The notes under the pieces: generated by a model | The model's database searches: none | Seen by the model: only the letters and a program-made list of their open reading frames with translations | What the model was told of the DNA's origin: nothing | Assembly: GCA_944376745.1 (NCBI GenBank) | Contig: CALWDR010000004.1 | Location: 1-39,081 of the forward strand | Direction: 5' to 3' | From: an uncultured Lachnospiraceae bacterium | GTDB lineage: Bacteria > Bacillota > Clostridia > Lachnospirales > Lachnospiraceae | Length of the DNA stretch: 39,081 nucleotides | Made by a program: the position numbers and the translations under genes | In this document: positions 8,968-17,428 of the stretch, in pieces | Numbering within the stretch: position 1 is the stretch's first letter | Layout of the letters: the number at the start of each line of letters is the position of its first letter

Positions 8968-8987
8968 TCTCTTTACTTCCTCTGCTC

Positions 8988-11900
8988 TTAGCGGGGAACC
9001 TCCACCATGGTGTAAGCTTCCACCACGTCCAGCTCCTCGATATCGTTGAATCCATCCAGCACCAGGCCGCACTCGTAGCCGGCTCTCACTTCCTTCACAT
9101 CATCCTTAAACCGCTTCAGGGAAGCCAGATTGCCCTCGAAGAGCTGCTTGCCCTCTCTTAAGAGCCGCACCTTGCAGCCCCGCTGGAATACGCCGTCCAG
9201 TACATAGGAGCCCGCGATATTTCCCACGCCGGAGGCCTTGAAGATCTGACGGACCTCCGCGTGGCCCAGGATCTTTTCCTCGAAAATGGGGTCCAGCATG
9301 CCCTTCATGGCCGCCTGCACATCCTCGATGGCGTTGTAGATGACCTTATACAGCCGCAGATCCACGCCCTCCCGCTCGGCGCTGGCCTTGGCCTGAGCGT
9401 CGGGACGGACGTTGAAGCCGATGATGATGGCGTTGGAGGCGGAGGCCAGGCTTACGTCGGACTCGTTGATGGCTCCTACGCCGCCGTGGATGATCTTCAC
9501 CACCACTTCCTCGTTGGACAGCTTCACAAGGCTCTGCTTTACGGCCTCCACGGAGCCCTGCACATCGGCCTTGACAATGATGTTCAGCTCCTTCACATTG
9601 CCGGACTGAATCTGGGAGAACAAGTCGTCCAGAGACATCTTGGCCTTGGTGTCCTCCAATAGTTTTTCCCTTCCCTGGGAAATAAATGTATCCGCGAAAT
9701 GTTTTGCTTCTTTTTCCGTATCCGTGGACACAAACACGTCCCCGGCATTGGGCACGCTGTTGAGGCCTAAGATCTCCACCGGCGTGGAGGGACCCGCCTC
9801 CTTCACCCTGCGGCCCTTGTCGTCGATCATGGCCCGGACCTTACCGCTGCAGCTTCCGGCGGCGATGGGCTGGCCCACCTTCAGGGTGCCCTTCTGTACC
9901 AGAACGGTGGCCACGGCTCCCCGACCCTTGTCAAGCTGTGCCTCGATGACAAGTCCTCTGGCCTGACGTTTGGGATTGGCCTTAAGCTCCATGACCTCGG
10001 CGGTCAGAAGGATCATCTCAAGCAGGTTGTCAAGTCCCTCATGGGTGTGGGCGGATACCGGGCAGAACACGGTGCTGCCGCCCCAGTCCTCGGGGATCAG
10101 GTCGTACTCGGAGAGCTCCTGCTTCACCCGCTCGATGTTGGCGCTGGGCTTATCGATCTTGTTGATGGCAACGATGATCTCCACTCCCGCGGCCTTGGCG
10201 TGGCTGATGGCCTCCACGGTCTGGGGCATGACGCCGTCGTCCGCCGCCACCACCAGGATGGCGATATCGGTGGCGTTGGCGCCCCGCATGCGCATGGCCG
10301 TAAAGGCCTCATGGCCCGGCGTATCCAGGAAAGTGATCTTCTCTCCGTTGCAGGTGACCATATAAGCGCCGATGTGCTGGGTGATGCCGCCGGCCTCCCG
10401 GTCAATGACGTGGGTGTTGCGGATAGCGTCCAGCAGGGAGGTTTTCCCGTGGTCTACGTGACCCATGACGCAGACTACCGGCGGACGCTTCACCATCTTG
10501 CTTACGTCCTCCTCATCCTCCTTCAGAAGCTCCTCGATCACGTCTACCTTCTCCTCCATCTCACAGATGCAGTTGAATTCCAGCGCGATCTCCTCAGCCT
10601 TCTCGAAGTCGATCTCCTGGTTCACCGTCACCATAATGCCCTGCATGAACAGCTTCTTCACGATGGCGGAGGCCTGCACCTTCATCTTCTCCGCCAGCTC
10701 CTTGATGGTGAGCTTCTCGGGAAGGATGATGGTCCTGATTACCTCTTCTTCCTTCTGCACAGGAGCGGGAGCCTGGGGCTTCTTGTGCTTTCCGGCGTTC
10801 TTCTCCAGATTCACCAGACGCTCCTGCTTCTTGGGTCCTACACCCTTCTCCTTGGTCTTCGACTGCTTCTGGCTCTGGCCGCTCCTGCGGTCTCTGGACT
10901 CTTTGCGAAGTTCCTCGGTCACCACGGGAGCTTCCTGTTTCATTTTGTTGATTTCCTGCTCGAACCGGTTCCTCGATTCGCCCGGACGATTGCCGCCGAT
11001 TCTCGCACCGTTCTTATCACCTTGCGGGCGATTGCCGCCCGGGCGGCCATTCTGGAAACTGCGGCTGCCAGCTTTTTCACTCTCATTTCTCGGTCCTCTC
11101 TCGCTTCCGCCCCGGCCCTGACCCGCCGGACGGTTCCGGTCCATGGGACGGTTCTGCCCGCCGGATTGCCCCGGACGGTTCCTGTCACCGGCACGGTTCT
11201 GCCCGCCGGCCTGACCCGGGCGCTCGCCCCGGCCTGACCGCTCCTGGCCGGAGGGACGATCCCCACGAGCGCCTCTCTCCTGACCGGAGGAACGCTCACC
11301 CCGGGCGCCTCTCTCCTGACTGGAGGAACGCTCGCTGCGGGCGCCTCTCTCCTGGCCGGAGCCGTTCTCACGAGGGGTCCTCTCCTGGCCGGAGGAACGC
11401 TCGCTGCGGGCGCCTCTCTCCTGACCGGAGCCATTCTCGCTGCGGGCGCCTCTCTCCTGGCCCGAAGCCCCATCACTGCGGGAGGGTCTCTCCATAGCCC
11501 AGAGGGCATCGCCGCGGGCCGCTTTCTTCGCGTTTCCGGCTGCATCGCCACGCGCCGTCCTCTCCGCGGTCCCGGCTGCATCACCGCGCGCCGCCTTCTC
11601 CGCGGTTCCAGTAAGCTCGCCGTGGACCAGCTTCTCCCCTGTGGTAAACGCCTCAATGCGCGCAGCCTTCTCCTGCGCCGCCTGCTCCGGCCTGCGCTCC
11701 GGTTTTGGCGCCGGCGCCGGTCTCTCGATCCCGAGAATCTTATCGAATTTGGCCTTCACGGCCTCCGCGCGCTCAGAGGCGGTCCGCTGGGGCTGCTCCT
11801 GGGGTGCGGGCCGCTTGCCCTGGGACGCTCCCGCCTGCCTTCTTCCGTCCGCACGCGCGCCCCGGTCACGGGAACCTCTTCCCTGGGATTTGCGGCCTCC

Positions 11901-12548
11901 CATCTTGCTGTTCTGAGGATTAAACACTGCCGTGATGCTGGATTTCTTCTTGGGCCTCTCCTCCGTCTTTGTCCCGGCCTTTCCTTCTATCTTAGGTTCT
12001 GTCTGTTCTGTTCTGCTCAATTCGGCCTTTCCTTCCTGTCTCTGCTCTGTTTTTACTTTTGTCCTGTCCTCCGGCTTTCCGGCAGCCTTGGGCTCCGGCT
12101 TCGCTTCAGGCTCTGTCTTCCCGACGGTCTTCGGCTCCTGCTCCGGTTTTCCGACAGCTTTCGGCTCCGGCCTTGGCTCCGAGCCTGCCTTTTCTCCGGC
12201 CTTCGGCTCTGGCTTCGATTCAGGCTCTGTCTTTCCGGCGGCCTTCACTTCCGACTTTTGCTCCGAGCCTGCCTTTTCGCCAGCCTTCGGCTCTGGCTTC
12301 GATTCAGGCTCTGCCTTCCCACCGGCTTTCGGCTCCGGCTTCCCCTCCGGTCTTTGACCAGCCGCGGACTCCGGCTTCCCACCGGCCTTGGACTTCTGAA
12401 ACCTGTTCCGCACCATAGCGATGGTCTCGTCCTCGATGGAACTTGACGCAGTCTTGTCATTTATATTTTTTTCCGCCAAAAAACTTAAAATGTCCTTTGA
12501 CTGAATATCCAACTCTTTTGCTAACACATGTATTCTGACTTTCGCCAT
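8988..12548 (-). CDS. infB: Translation initiation factor IF-2, long N-terminus
   Basis: A 1186-residue IF-2; the length above typical bacillary IF-2 lies in the N-terminal half. An IF2_N-type domain opens the protein ([20 protein letters not shown]). Then come about 540 residues of charged low complexity: Glu-Pro-Lys-Ala-Gly repeats (about 50-190) and Gly-Gln-Glu-Arg repeats (about 355-470). A second IF2_N domain is near 600-660. The GTPase domain shows GHVDHGKTS (G1, about 694), DTPGHEA (G3) and NKIDKP (G4), followed by domains II, III and the C2 domain binding fMet-tRNA. IF-2 delivers initiator tRNA to the 30S and promotes subunit joining. It is the fifth gene of the rimP-ribF operon; ylxQ ends 6 nt upstream of its start codon. 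Confidence 0.98.
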   Translation of the reverse strand: MAKVRIHVLAKELDIQSKDILSFLAEKNINDKTASSSIEDETIAMVRNRFQKSKAGGKPESAAGQRPEGKPEPKAGGKAEPESKPEPKAGEKAGSEQKSEVKAAGKTEPESKPEPKAGEKAGSEPRPEPKAVGKPEQEPKTVGKTEPEAKPEPKAAGKPEDRTKVKTEQRQEGKAELSRTEQTEPKIEGKAGTKTEERPKKKSSITAVFNPQNSKMGGRKSQGRGSRDRGARADGRRQAGASQGKRPAPQEQPQRTASERAEAVKAKFDKILGIERPAPAPKPERRPEQAAQEKAARIEAFTTGEKLVHGELTGTAEKAARGDAAGTAERTARGDAAGNAKKAARGDALWAMERPSRSDGASGQERGARSENGSGQERGARSERSSGQERTPRENGSGQERGARSERSSSQERGARGERSSGQERGARGDRPSGQERSGRGERPGQAGGQNRAGDRNRPGQSGGQNRPMDRNRPAGQGRGGSERGPRNESEKAGSRSFQNGRPGGNRPQGDKNGARIGGNRPGESRNRFEQEINKMKQEAPVVTEELRKESRDRRSGQSQKQSKTKEKGVGPKKQERLVNLEKNAGKHKKPQAPAPVQKEEEVIRTIILPEKLTIKELAEKMKVQASAIVKKLFMQGIMVTVNQEIDFEKAEEIALEFNCICEMEEKVDVIEELLKEDEEDVSKMVKRPPVVCVMGHVDHGKTSLLDAIRNTHVIDREAGGITQHIGAYMVTCNGEKITFLDTPGHEAFTAMRMRGANATDIAILVVAADDGVMPQTVEAISHAKAAGVEIIVAINKIDKPSANIERVKQELSEYDLIPEDWGGSTVFCPVSAHTHEGLDNLLEMILLTAEVMELKANPKRQARGLVIEAQLDKGRGAVATVLVQKGTLKVGQPIAAGSCSGKVRAMIDDKGRRVKEAGPSTPVEILGLNSVPNAGDVFVSTDTEKEAKHFADTFISQGREKLLEDTKAKMSLDDLFSQIQSGNVKELNIIVKADVQGSVEAVKQSLVKLSNEEVVVKIIHGGVGAINESDVSLASASNAIIIGFNVRPDAQAKASAEREGVDLRLYKVIYNAIEDVQAAMKGMLDPIFEEKILGHAEVRQIFKASGVGNIAGSYVLDGVFQRGCKVRLLREGKQLFEGNLASLKRFKDDVKEVRAGYECGLVLDGFNDIEELDVVEAYTMVEVPR
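11235..11480 (-). repeat. About 36-bp coding minisatellite in infB
   Basis: A roughly 36-bp unit, read as cctctctcctg.ccggagg on the plus strand, recurs about seven times and encodes variants of [12 protein letters not shown]. The copies differ mostly by single substitutions and by a shorter TPRENG version, which suggests slippage-driven growth. A second, more diverged Glu-Pro-Lys repeat tract lies near 12060-12390. Confidence 0.85.
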
Positions 12549-12554
12549 ACTTAA

Positions 12555-12884
12555 CTACCTCCTGATTTCCGTTTCTTCCAACATTTTCAGTTTCGTTTCC
12601 AGAGATCTGGAAAATCCTTGGTCCGTCACCGCCAGTGAAGCCCGGTACTGTTTCCCGATATGGTGGCCCAACTCCTCCTTGGTTCCGTAGAGGTACATGG
12701 GAACCCGGTAAAAGTCACACATATTGCGAAACATTTTTCTGGTATTGTCGGAGGCGTCTTCTGCAACGATCACTAAAAATGCCTTGTGGGATTTGACCGC
12801 CTTCTCCGTGGAAAATTCCCCGCTGGCAATTTTCCCGGCCTTCTCGGCCAGCCCCAGCATTGACAATATTTGGTCCTGCTTCAA
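12555..12884 (-). CDS. ylxQ: L7Ae/YlxQ-family RNA-binding protein
   Basis: A 109-residue L7Ae/L30e-like protein (QILSMLGLAEKAGKIASGE, AFLVIVAEDASDNTRK, VPMYLYGTKEELGHHIGK). I chose the TTG at 12884-12882, which overlaps the rnpM stop (TTGA) and has AAAGGAG 11-14 nt upstream; the first ATG inside would remove the first eight residues of the fold. Members bind kink-turn RNA, and the cellular RNA target of YlxQ is not settled. The 4-nt overlap with rnpM and the gap of 6 nt to infB imply coupled translation. Confidence 0.92.
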   Translation of the reverse strand: MKQDQILSMLGLAEKAGKIASGEFSTEKAVKSHKAFLVIVAEDASDNTRKMFRNMCDFYRVPMYLYGTKEELGHHIGKQYRASLAVTDQGFSRSLETKLKMLEETEIRR

Positions 12885-13144
12885 CGATTTTCCATCTCCT
12901 TTGTCAGGGTATCCAGAATATCCTTCGGCACGGCGGTCTTCAGGGAGCGCTCCAGGCCCCGGTTTTTGGCCGCCTTGCGCAGGCATTCCGGATTGGGACA
13001 GATATAAGCGCCTCTGCCGTTCTTCTTCCCGGTCGTATCCAGAAGGATCTCTTCCTCCGGTGTTCGGATGACGCGCAGAAGCTCCTTCTTCGCCTTCATC
13101 TCTCCACAACCGACGCACTGGCGCAGGGGAATTTTTTTACTCAT
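12881..13144 (-). CDS. rnpM: RNase P modulator RnpM (YlxR)
   Basis: An 87-residue YlxR-family protein. It shows the N-terminal [17 protein letters not shown] (Cys10, Cys13) and the [16 protein letters not shown] motif typical of the family. In Bacillus this protein has been described as binding RNase P RNA and modulating its activity. Its start overlaps the nusA stop by 4 nt, and its end overlaps the ylxQ start, the usual nusA-ylxR-ylxQ-infB order. Confidence 0.95.
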   Translation of the reverse strand: MSKKIPLRQCVGCGEMKAKKELLRVIRTPEEEILLDTTGKKNGRGAYICPNPECLRKAAKNRGLERSLKTAVPKDILDTLTKEMENR

Positions 13145-14283
13145 TCTTCATACCCTTCCTGGGAATATTCGGAATCGTCATAATAGTCATCTTCATATTC
13201 CTCGTCATAATCCTCATATTCGTTCTCATAATCCATAAAGTCACCGGACTCCCGAGCCTGGGTCTCGCTCTTGATGTCGATCTTAAAGCCCGTAAGGCGG
13301 GCCGCCAGCCGCGCGTTCTGCCCTTCCTTGCCGATGGCCAGGGAAAGCTGATAGTCGGGAACCACCACCTTGGCGGTCTTCTCGTCCGCGTCCGCGATCA
13401 CGGAGATCACCTTGGCCGGACTTAAGGCGTTCTCGATGAGCATGGCCGGATTCTCATTCCAGTTGATGATGTCGATCTTCTCTCCCCGCAGCTCATTGAC
13501 GATGGCGTTGACTCTGGCGCCGTTTAAGCCCACGCAGGCTCCCACCGGGTCCACGTCCGGGTCGTTGCTCCAGACGGCGATCTTGGTACGGCTCCCGGCT
13601 TCCCTGGAAATGCTCTTGATCTCCACGATTCCCTCCCGCACCTCGGTCACCTCGGATTCAAAGAGGCGCTTCACCAGCTCCGGATGGGTTCTGGAAACCA
13701 GGATCTTGGGGCCCTTGGAGGTGGCTTTTACTTCCAGGATGTACACCTTGATACGCTCGGTAGGGCGGTAAATCTCCCCCTTCACCTGCTCGTTCTCACT
13801 TAAAATGGCGTCGGCCTTGCCCAGGTTGATGCTGACGTTGCGGCCCACATAGCGCTGTACGATGCCGGTCACCACATCCCTCTCCTTGCTGTAATACTGG
13901 TTGAACAGCACCTTCCGCTCTTCCTCGCGGATCTTCTGCAAGATCACGTTCTTGGCATTCTGGGTGGCGATCCGTCCGAATTCCTTGGATTTGACCTCTA
14001 TGTTCACAATGTCTCCCAGCTCGTACTTGGAGTCGATCATTTTGGCGTTGGCCAGGCTGATTTCCAGAGCGTCCTCCGTCACCTCCTCCACCACGGTCTT
14101 CTCCTGGTACACATGATATTCGCAGGTCTCCGGGTCGATGTTCACCTTGATGTTCTCGGATTTGCCGAAATGGTTCTTGCAGGCGGTGATCAGCGAATTC
14201 TCGATGGCCTCCAGCAGCGTCTCCTTGCTGATGTCCTTCTCCCTCTCCAGTATTGTCAACGCTTCCAATAACTCATTGTTCAT
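13141..14283 (-). CDS. nusA: Transcription factor NusA
   Basis: A 380-residue NusA of the short Firmicute form. The RNA polymerase-binding N-domain covers about 1-130 ([20 protein letters not shown]). An S1 domain follows at about 135-200 ([19 protein letters not shown]), then two KH domains at about 200-345, with [17 protein letters not shown] and [17 protein letters not shown] as the GxxG loops. The last about 30 residues are an unusual Asp/Glu/Tyr-rich tail ([17 protein letters not shown]), which resembles the acidic tails of some clostridial NusA. NusA controls pausing, termination and antitermination. AGGAGGATAAAC lies upstream of the ATG. Confidence 0.98.
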   Translation of the reverse strand: MNNELLEALTILEREKDISKETLLEAIENSLITACKNHFGKSENIKVNIDPETCEYHVYQEKTVVEEVTEDALEISLANAKMIDSKYELGDIVNIEVKSKEFGRIATQNAKNVILQKIREEERKVLFNQYYSKERDVVTGIVQRYVGRNVSINLGKADAILSENEQVKGEIYRPTERIKVYILEVKATSKGPKILVSRTHPELVKRLFESEVTEVREGIVEIKSISREAGSRTKIAVWSNDPDVDPVGACVGLNGARVNAIVNELRGEKIDIINWNENPAMLIENALSPAKVISVIADADEKTAKVVVPDYQLSLAIGKEGQNARLAARLTGFKIDIKSETQARESGDFMDYENEYEDYDEEYEDDYYDDSEYSQEGYEE

Positions 14284-14334
14284 TTTTGTTTATCCTCCTT
14301 AATTCGTGTTCATTCCTGTTATACGAAAGTGTTT

Positions 14335-14802
14335 TTAAAAATCAAATGCCAGGCGAATCAGTGCGATCTCCCCCTTCTGAAAGGTCAGAGGCGTTCCGTC
14401 CTCGGTCTCGATGGTGACCGTGTCCGCGTCGTAGGCTGTCAGAATGCCATAAAATTCTTTTTCCCGGTTGATGGGCCGGTAAGTGCGTATCTCCAGCTCC
14501 TTACCCATGCTCCTTCTATAGTCCTTCTCCTTCTTCAATGGTCTGCCAAGTCCCGGAGAGCTCACCTCGAAAATATAAGAATCCTTTATAAAATCCTCCT
14601 CATCCAGCAGGTCGCTGATCCTCCGGCTCACCGCCTCGCAGTCGTCCACGGTGATGCCGCCCTCCTTGTCAATGTAGGCTCTCAGATACCAGGTTCCGCC
14701 TTCCTTCACATACTCCACGTCCACCAGCTCAAAGTGAAGCTCCTCCAAAACAGGGAGCATCAGCTCCTCGGTGCGCTGCTCATATTGTTCTCTCTGTGTC
14801 AT
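14335..14802 (-). CDS. rimP: Ribosome maturation factor RimP
   Basis: 155 residues, standard size. It has an N-terminal alpha/beta domain (LELVDVEYVKEG-like region, here FELVDVEYVKEGGTWYLRAY) with IDKEGGITVDDCEAVSRRI and the family's EVSSPGLGRPLKKEKDY, then a C-terminal Sm-like domain. RimP acts in 30S assembly. It is the first gene of the long operon, with a promoter at 14912-14940 and a roughly 100-nt leader holding a terminator-like hairpin. Confidence 0.97.
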   Translation of the reverse strand: MTQREQYEQRTEELMLPVLEELHFELVDVEYVKEGGTWYLRAYIDKEGGITVDDCEAVSRRISDLLDEEDFIKDSYIFEVSSPGLGRPLKKEKDYRRSMGKELEIRTYRPINREKEFYGILTAYDADTVTIETEDGTPLTFQKGEIALIRLAFDF

Positions 14803-14858
14803 ATTTCCACCTTCTTCCCGTCCTGATCCGACTGGCCGTTTAGGCTCTACATAAAATT

Positions 14859-14882
14859 GAGAGTGGACCGCTGCCCACTCTC
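14859..14882 (-). promoter_or_regulatory. Terminator-like hairpin in rimP operon leader
   Basis: On the minus strand GAGAGTGG and CCACTCTC form a perfect 8-bp stem around an 8-nt loop, followed by AATTTTAT. It lies about 20 nt after the predicted start site and about 57 nt before the rimP ATG. It can act as a weak terminator or attenuator for the rimP-nusA-infB operon. The control mechanism is not visible. Confidence 0.6.
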
Positions 14883-14911
14883 TAGTCTCAGTCTATTCAG
14901 TTATCTACTAT

Positions 14912-14940
14912 ACTATAGCACAAACGGAATCCTTTTGCAA
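14912..14940 (-). promoter_or_regulatory. Promoter of rimP-ribF operon
   Basis: TTGCAA (14940-14935) and TATAGT (14917-14912) on the minus strand are spaced by 17 nt. This is the best sigma-A match upstream of rimP, and it begins right after the stop codon of the lipoprotein gene. Confidence 0.75.
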
Positions 14941-14948
14941 GAAGTTTT

Positions 14949-15599
14949 TTACAAATTATTCATCGCGTCCATATCAAACAGCGCCAGCTCCAGATTCAGC
15001 AGATCCTCCTGGTTGGGGGAATACATGTTGTCCACGATCTCCACCCGCACGATCATGCTCTCCTCCGCCCCGTATTCCGCATTGGGCAGCTCCTCGCTGA
15101 TGCAATCCTTAAGAAGCCCGTAAATCTGCTCGTACATCTCCTCGTCGGAGGGCACATTCACAGACCACTCCTCCTGAAGCTGCGCAAGGCTTTCCTCATA
15201 AGCGGTCATGGCCGGTTCAAAAATCTTCATGGTCTCATATTTCACGGTCACCTCGTAGGAACCATCCTCCAGCTTCTCGGACTCTCCCACCGTGTACTTT
15301 GCCTTGGCAAACATATCGGCAAAAACGGCGCGGTATTCCGCCTTCAGCTCATCGGAAATGGTAATGCCGGAAGTCAGGCTCTCCATCTCGGTATCCAGCC
15401 CCTCCTCATAGAGGGCGTTGGCCTCCTCCTCGGTCCCCATCTCCTGCTCCACGATGCCGCTGGGATCGTTCTTGTAGGAATTATCCAGCAGTGCCTGTAC
15501 ATAGGCGCTGGCGTCAAACTGAGCCCCGCAGCCGGTCAAAAGCATCCCCAAAGCCATCATGGCCGCCAACAGCAGGGAAATGACACTTCGTTTTTTCAT
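14949..15599 (-). CDS. Uncharacterised lipoprotein
   Basis: 216 residues from the ATG at 15599, chosen because AGGAGG lies 10 nt upstream and a lipoprotein signal starts there: MKKRSVISLLLAAMMALGML followed by LTGC, with lipidation expected on Cys24. The mature part is acidic and helical (EEEANALYEEGLDTEMESL, FADMFAKAKYTVG, EVTVKYETMKIFEPAMTAYE) with no catalytic motif I recognise. Such proteins occur widely in Lachnospiraceae without known function. It has its own promoter (15691-15719) and stands between tRNA-Glu and rimP. The gene ends within 10 nt of the rimP -35 box, and no terminator separates them. Confidence 0.85.
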   Translation of the reverse strand: MKKRSVISLLLAAMMALGMLLTGCGAQFDASAYVQALLDNSYKNDPSGIVEQEMGTEEEANALYEEGLDTEMESLTSGITISDELKAEYRAVFADMFAKAKYTVGESEKLEDGSYEVTVKYETMKIFEPAMTAYEESLAQLQEEWSVNVPSDEEMYEQIYGLLKDCISEELPNAEYGAEESMIVRVEIVDNMYSPNQEDLLNLELALFDMDAMNNL

Positions 15600-15690
15600 T
15601 TTATTGCTTCCTCCTAGTTTGTTGGTTCTGGTTTTCCTCAAACCATCTGTTTTCTTATGCAATCCTGTCACGGATAAAGCCACAACCCAT

Positions 15691-15719
15691 ATATTACAAA
15701 AAAACGCTGTAAATGTCAA
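15691..15719 (-). promoter_or_regulatory. Promoter of lipoprotein gene
   Basis: TTGACA (15719-15714) and TAATAT (15696-15691) on the minus strand with a 17-nt spacer, about 90 nt upstream of the lipoprotein start. Confidence 0.75.
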
Positions 15720-15736
15720 GACAATTTCCGATAAAG

Positions 15737-15769
15737 CAAAAAACTACAGCTTTCACTAAGCTGTAGTTT
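15737..15769 (-). terminator. Intrinsic terminator after tRNA-Glu
   Basis: On the minus strand AACTACAGCTT pairs with AAGCTGTAGTT around a short loop and is followed by TTTTTGC. It lies 30 nt after the 3' end of the tRNA. Confidence 0.9.
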
Positions 15770-15798
15770 CCTGTGGGTTGGGCTATTCTTACTAGCAA

Positions 15799-15870
15799 CA
15801 GCTCGTAGGGGAATCGAACCCCTGTTTCCGCCGTGAGAGGGCGGCGTCTTAACCGCTTGACCAACGAGCC
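15799..15870 (-). tRNA. tRNA-Glu (anticodon CTC)
   Basis: A cloverleaf of 72 nt can be folded. The acceptor is GGCTCGT against ACGAGCT (first pair G-U), the D arm contains GGTCAAGCGGTTAAGAC, the anticodon stem CCGCC/GGCGG holds the loop CTCTCAC (anticodon CTC), and the T arm is GGGGTTCGATTCCCC. The 3' CCA is not encoded. A promoter and a terminator flank it, so it is a single transcription unit. Confidence 0.95.
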
Positions 15871-15892
15871 ATGTCTGAACTCAACAAAACAT

Positions 15893-15921
15893 ACTATACA
15901 CTATCTTTTTCAAAAAAGCAA
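15893..15921 (-). promoter_or_regulatory. Promoter of tRNA-Glu
   Basis: TTGCTT (15921-15916) and TATAGT (15898-15893) on the minus strand, 17-nt spacer, with an A/T-rich upstream tract that could serve as an UP element. The tRNA begins 23 nt downstream. Confidence 0.75.
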
Positions 15922-15986
15922 GTACTTTTTTGAAATTTTTTAAATTTTTTTGCGTTTTTTGTGTTTCCGTTCTGCTTCCGCTTCCA

Positions 15987-16028
15987 GGCCCCGCCGGACA
16001 GGCGTCAGAGACGCTTGCCCGGCGGCCC
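15987..16028 (-). terminator. Long GC-rich hairpin after rplT
   Basis: On the minus strand the nested arms GGCC-GCCGG-GCA and TGT-CCGGC-GGGCC enclose GCGTC-TCT-GACGC. The stem is very stable. No U-run follows directly (TGGAAGCGG), so it may act as a 3'-end protecting hairpin or a weak terminator for infC-rpmI-rplT. Confidence 0.6.
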
Positions 16029-16041
16029 GGAATGAGCCGGA

Positions 16042-16398
16042 TTAAGCCACCTTGGACTTGGCCAGCTCCGCTAAGGTTGCGAAGCCCTCCGCGTCGTTGA
16101 CTGCCATCTCGGAGAGCATCTTGCGGTTTACCTCCACGCCTGCCAGCTTTAAGCCGTACATGAACTGGCTGTAGGAGATGCCGTTGATCCTGGCCGCGGC
16201 ATTGATCCGCGCGATCCAGAGCTGACGGAACTGTCTCTTTCTCTCTTTTCTTCCTGCGTAAGAACTGGCTAAGGCTCTCATCACAGACTGCTTTGCTACA
16301 CGGTACTGCTTGGAGCGGGCACCTCTGTAGCCTTTCGCCAGCTTCAAGGTTCTATTATGTTTCTTCTTAGCGTTTAATCCGCCTTTGATTCTTGCCAT
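16042..16398 (-). CDS. rplT: 50S ribosomal protein L20
   Basis: 118 residues, standard. It begins [19 protein letters not shown] and shows [20 protein letters not shown] and the globular C-terminal domain [18 protein letters not shown]20 is an early 23S rRNA assembly protein, and in Firmicutes it represses its own operon by acting on the infC leader. The leader at 17203-17320 fits this. Confidence 0.98.
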   Translation of the reverse strand: MARIKGGLNAKKKHNRTLKLAKGYRGARSKQYRVAKQSVMRALASSYAGRKERKRQFRQLWIARINAAARINGISYSQFMYGLKLAGVEVNRKMLSEMAVNDAEGFATLAELAKSKVA

Positions 16399-16436
16399 GA
16401 CTTTGTTTCCTCCTTATCTCATTCTGACAGATACTG

Positions 16437-16622
16437 TTAAATCTTCTTCATATTCTTAGCGTTGGTGCTGTCGGTGATGGCCGCCTTGCGGAGATTTCTC
16501 TTGCGCTTGGTGCTCTTTTTCGTTAAGATATGGCTCTTGTAGGCCTTATTTCTCTTCAACTTACCGGTTCCTGTCGCTTTGAAGCGCTTTGCTGCTGATC
16601 TGCTTGTTTTCATTTTTGGCAT
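16437..16622 (-). CDS. rpmI: 50S ribosomal protein L35
   Basis: 61 residues, very basic: [20 protein letters not shown], then [20 protein letters not shown]. Its size and motifs are typical for L35. AAGGAGGAAATTAACA lies before the ATG. It is the middle gene of infC-rpmI-rplT, 54 nt after infC. Confidence 0.97.
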   Translation of the reverse strand: MPKMKTSRSAAKRFKATGTGKLKRNKAYKSHILTKKSTKRKRNLRKAAITDSTNAKNMKKI

Positions 16623-16677
16623 TGTTAATTTCCTCCTTAAGAATCAATTATTGAATGATACAGCGGCGGGATGTCCG

Positions 16678-17187
16678 CTACTGTTTCTTCTCAGTCAGTA
16701 CCATGCTGATGCTGCGCCCTTCCACCTTGGACGGCTTCTCCACTACCGCAATGTCAGCCAATTCCGTCGCAATGTCATCTAAAATGTGCCTGCTGGTGTT
16801 CATATGGGCCATCTCTCTGCCCCGGAACCGCAGGGTGATCTTCACCTTGTTGCCCTTGGTAAGGAACTTCCGGGCCGCGCCGATCTTGGTATTCAAGTCG
16901 TTGGTGTCGATGTTGGGGGAGAGACGGATCTCCTTCAGCTCGATGATCCTCTGCTTCTTCTTGGCTTCCTTTTCCTTTCTGACCTGTTCATACCTGAACT
17001 TGCCATAGTCAATGATCTTGCACACCGGCGGCTTCGCCGTGGGAGCAATCTTTACCAAATCAAGTTCCGCCTCCTGAGCCAGCCGCAAAGCCTCCCGGGA
17101 GGACATAATGCCAAGCTGCTCGCCCGTCTCGCTCACAACCCGCACTTCCCTGTCTTTGATTTGTTCGTTAATCATTAATTCGCTAAT
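16678..17187 (-). CDS. infC: Translation initiation factor IF-3, AUU start
   Basis: 169 residues if it begins at the ATT at 17187-17185 (ISELMINEQIKDREVRV). GGAGG lies exactly 9 nt upstream of this ATT, while the first ATG is four codons further in, about 21 nt from GGAGG, which is too far. A non-AUG AUU start is a known feature of infC; IF-3 discriminates against it, giving negative autoregulation. The N-domain includes VSETGEQLGIMSSREALRLA and the C-domain includes IRLSPNIDTNDLNTKI and FRGREMAHMNTSRHIL. IF-3 keeps subunits apart and proofreads the start codon. The gene is also controlled by the leader attenuator. Confidence 0.96.
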   Translation of the reverse strand: MSELMINEQIKDREVRVVSETGEQLGIMSSREALRLAQEAELDLVKIAPTAKPPVCKIIDYGKFRYEQVRKEKEAKKKQRIIELKEIRLSPNIDTNDLNTKIGAARKFLTKGNKVKITLRFRGREMAHMNTSRHILDDIATELADIAVVEKPSKVEGRSISMVLTEKKQ

Positions 17188-17202
17188 GGTCTTGCACCTC
17201 CA

Positions 17203-17320
17203 TAAAAAATAGTGGATAGACAGACTATCCACTGTTCACTCGCATAAAACACACCTTCTGTGTGTGCCGGAATATAAACCGTTAGTCGCCCAATCGCGCT
17301 AAGGTGAGAGTGGATACTCT
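17203..17320 (-). promoter_or_regulatory. L20-type leader with attenuator before infC
   Basis: Terminator: on the minus strand AGTGGATAG and CTATCCACT (17233-17211) form a perfect 9-bp stem followed by ATTTTTTA. About 75 nt upstream in the transcript, TATCCACT (17316-17309) is a copy of the terminator's 3' arm and can pair with the same AGTGGATA, giving an antiterminator. This is the design of the Rfam L20_leader family in Firmicutes, where L20 binding favours termination. That L20 acts here is established for relatives and inferred for this genome. GGAGGT of infC starts 5 nt after the U-run. Confidence 0.9.
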
Positions 17321-17344
17321 ACTTTCTTTTCTAACAACTCCATT

Positions 17345-17373
17345 ACTTTATCATACTCCGGGCCGTTCGTCAA
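17345..17373 (-). promoter_or_regulatory. Promoter of infC operon
   Basis: TTGACG (17373-17368) and TAAAGT (17350-17345) on the minus strand, 17-nt spacer. The -35 lies within the outer copy of the 32-bp duplication at the end of the upstream gene. Confidence 0.65.
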
Positions 17374-17428
17374 GTAAAATTTTCATTCTCCGGGCCCTTT
17401 GTCCAGTAAAATTTTCATTCTCCGGGCA
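17371..17428. repeat. 32-bp tandem duplication at a gene's 3' end
   Basis: A block (agtaaaattttcattctccgggc plus flanks) occurs at 17371-17396 and again at 17403-17428, period 32 bp. Because 32 is not a multiple of three, the duplication shifted the frame at the end of the DUF4129-like gene and created its present TGA stop. Confidence 0.9.

Noticed and set aside
10041..11237. Plus-strand frame of about 398 codons opposite infB
   Set aside because: Shadow of infB. Leu/His-rich composition without domains, produced by GC-rich third positions of the real gene.
12885..13118. Longer ylxQ reading frame starting at 13118
   Set aside because: The extra 78 residues are the rnpM gene read in the wrong frame; L7Ae similarity begins at the TTG at 12884.
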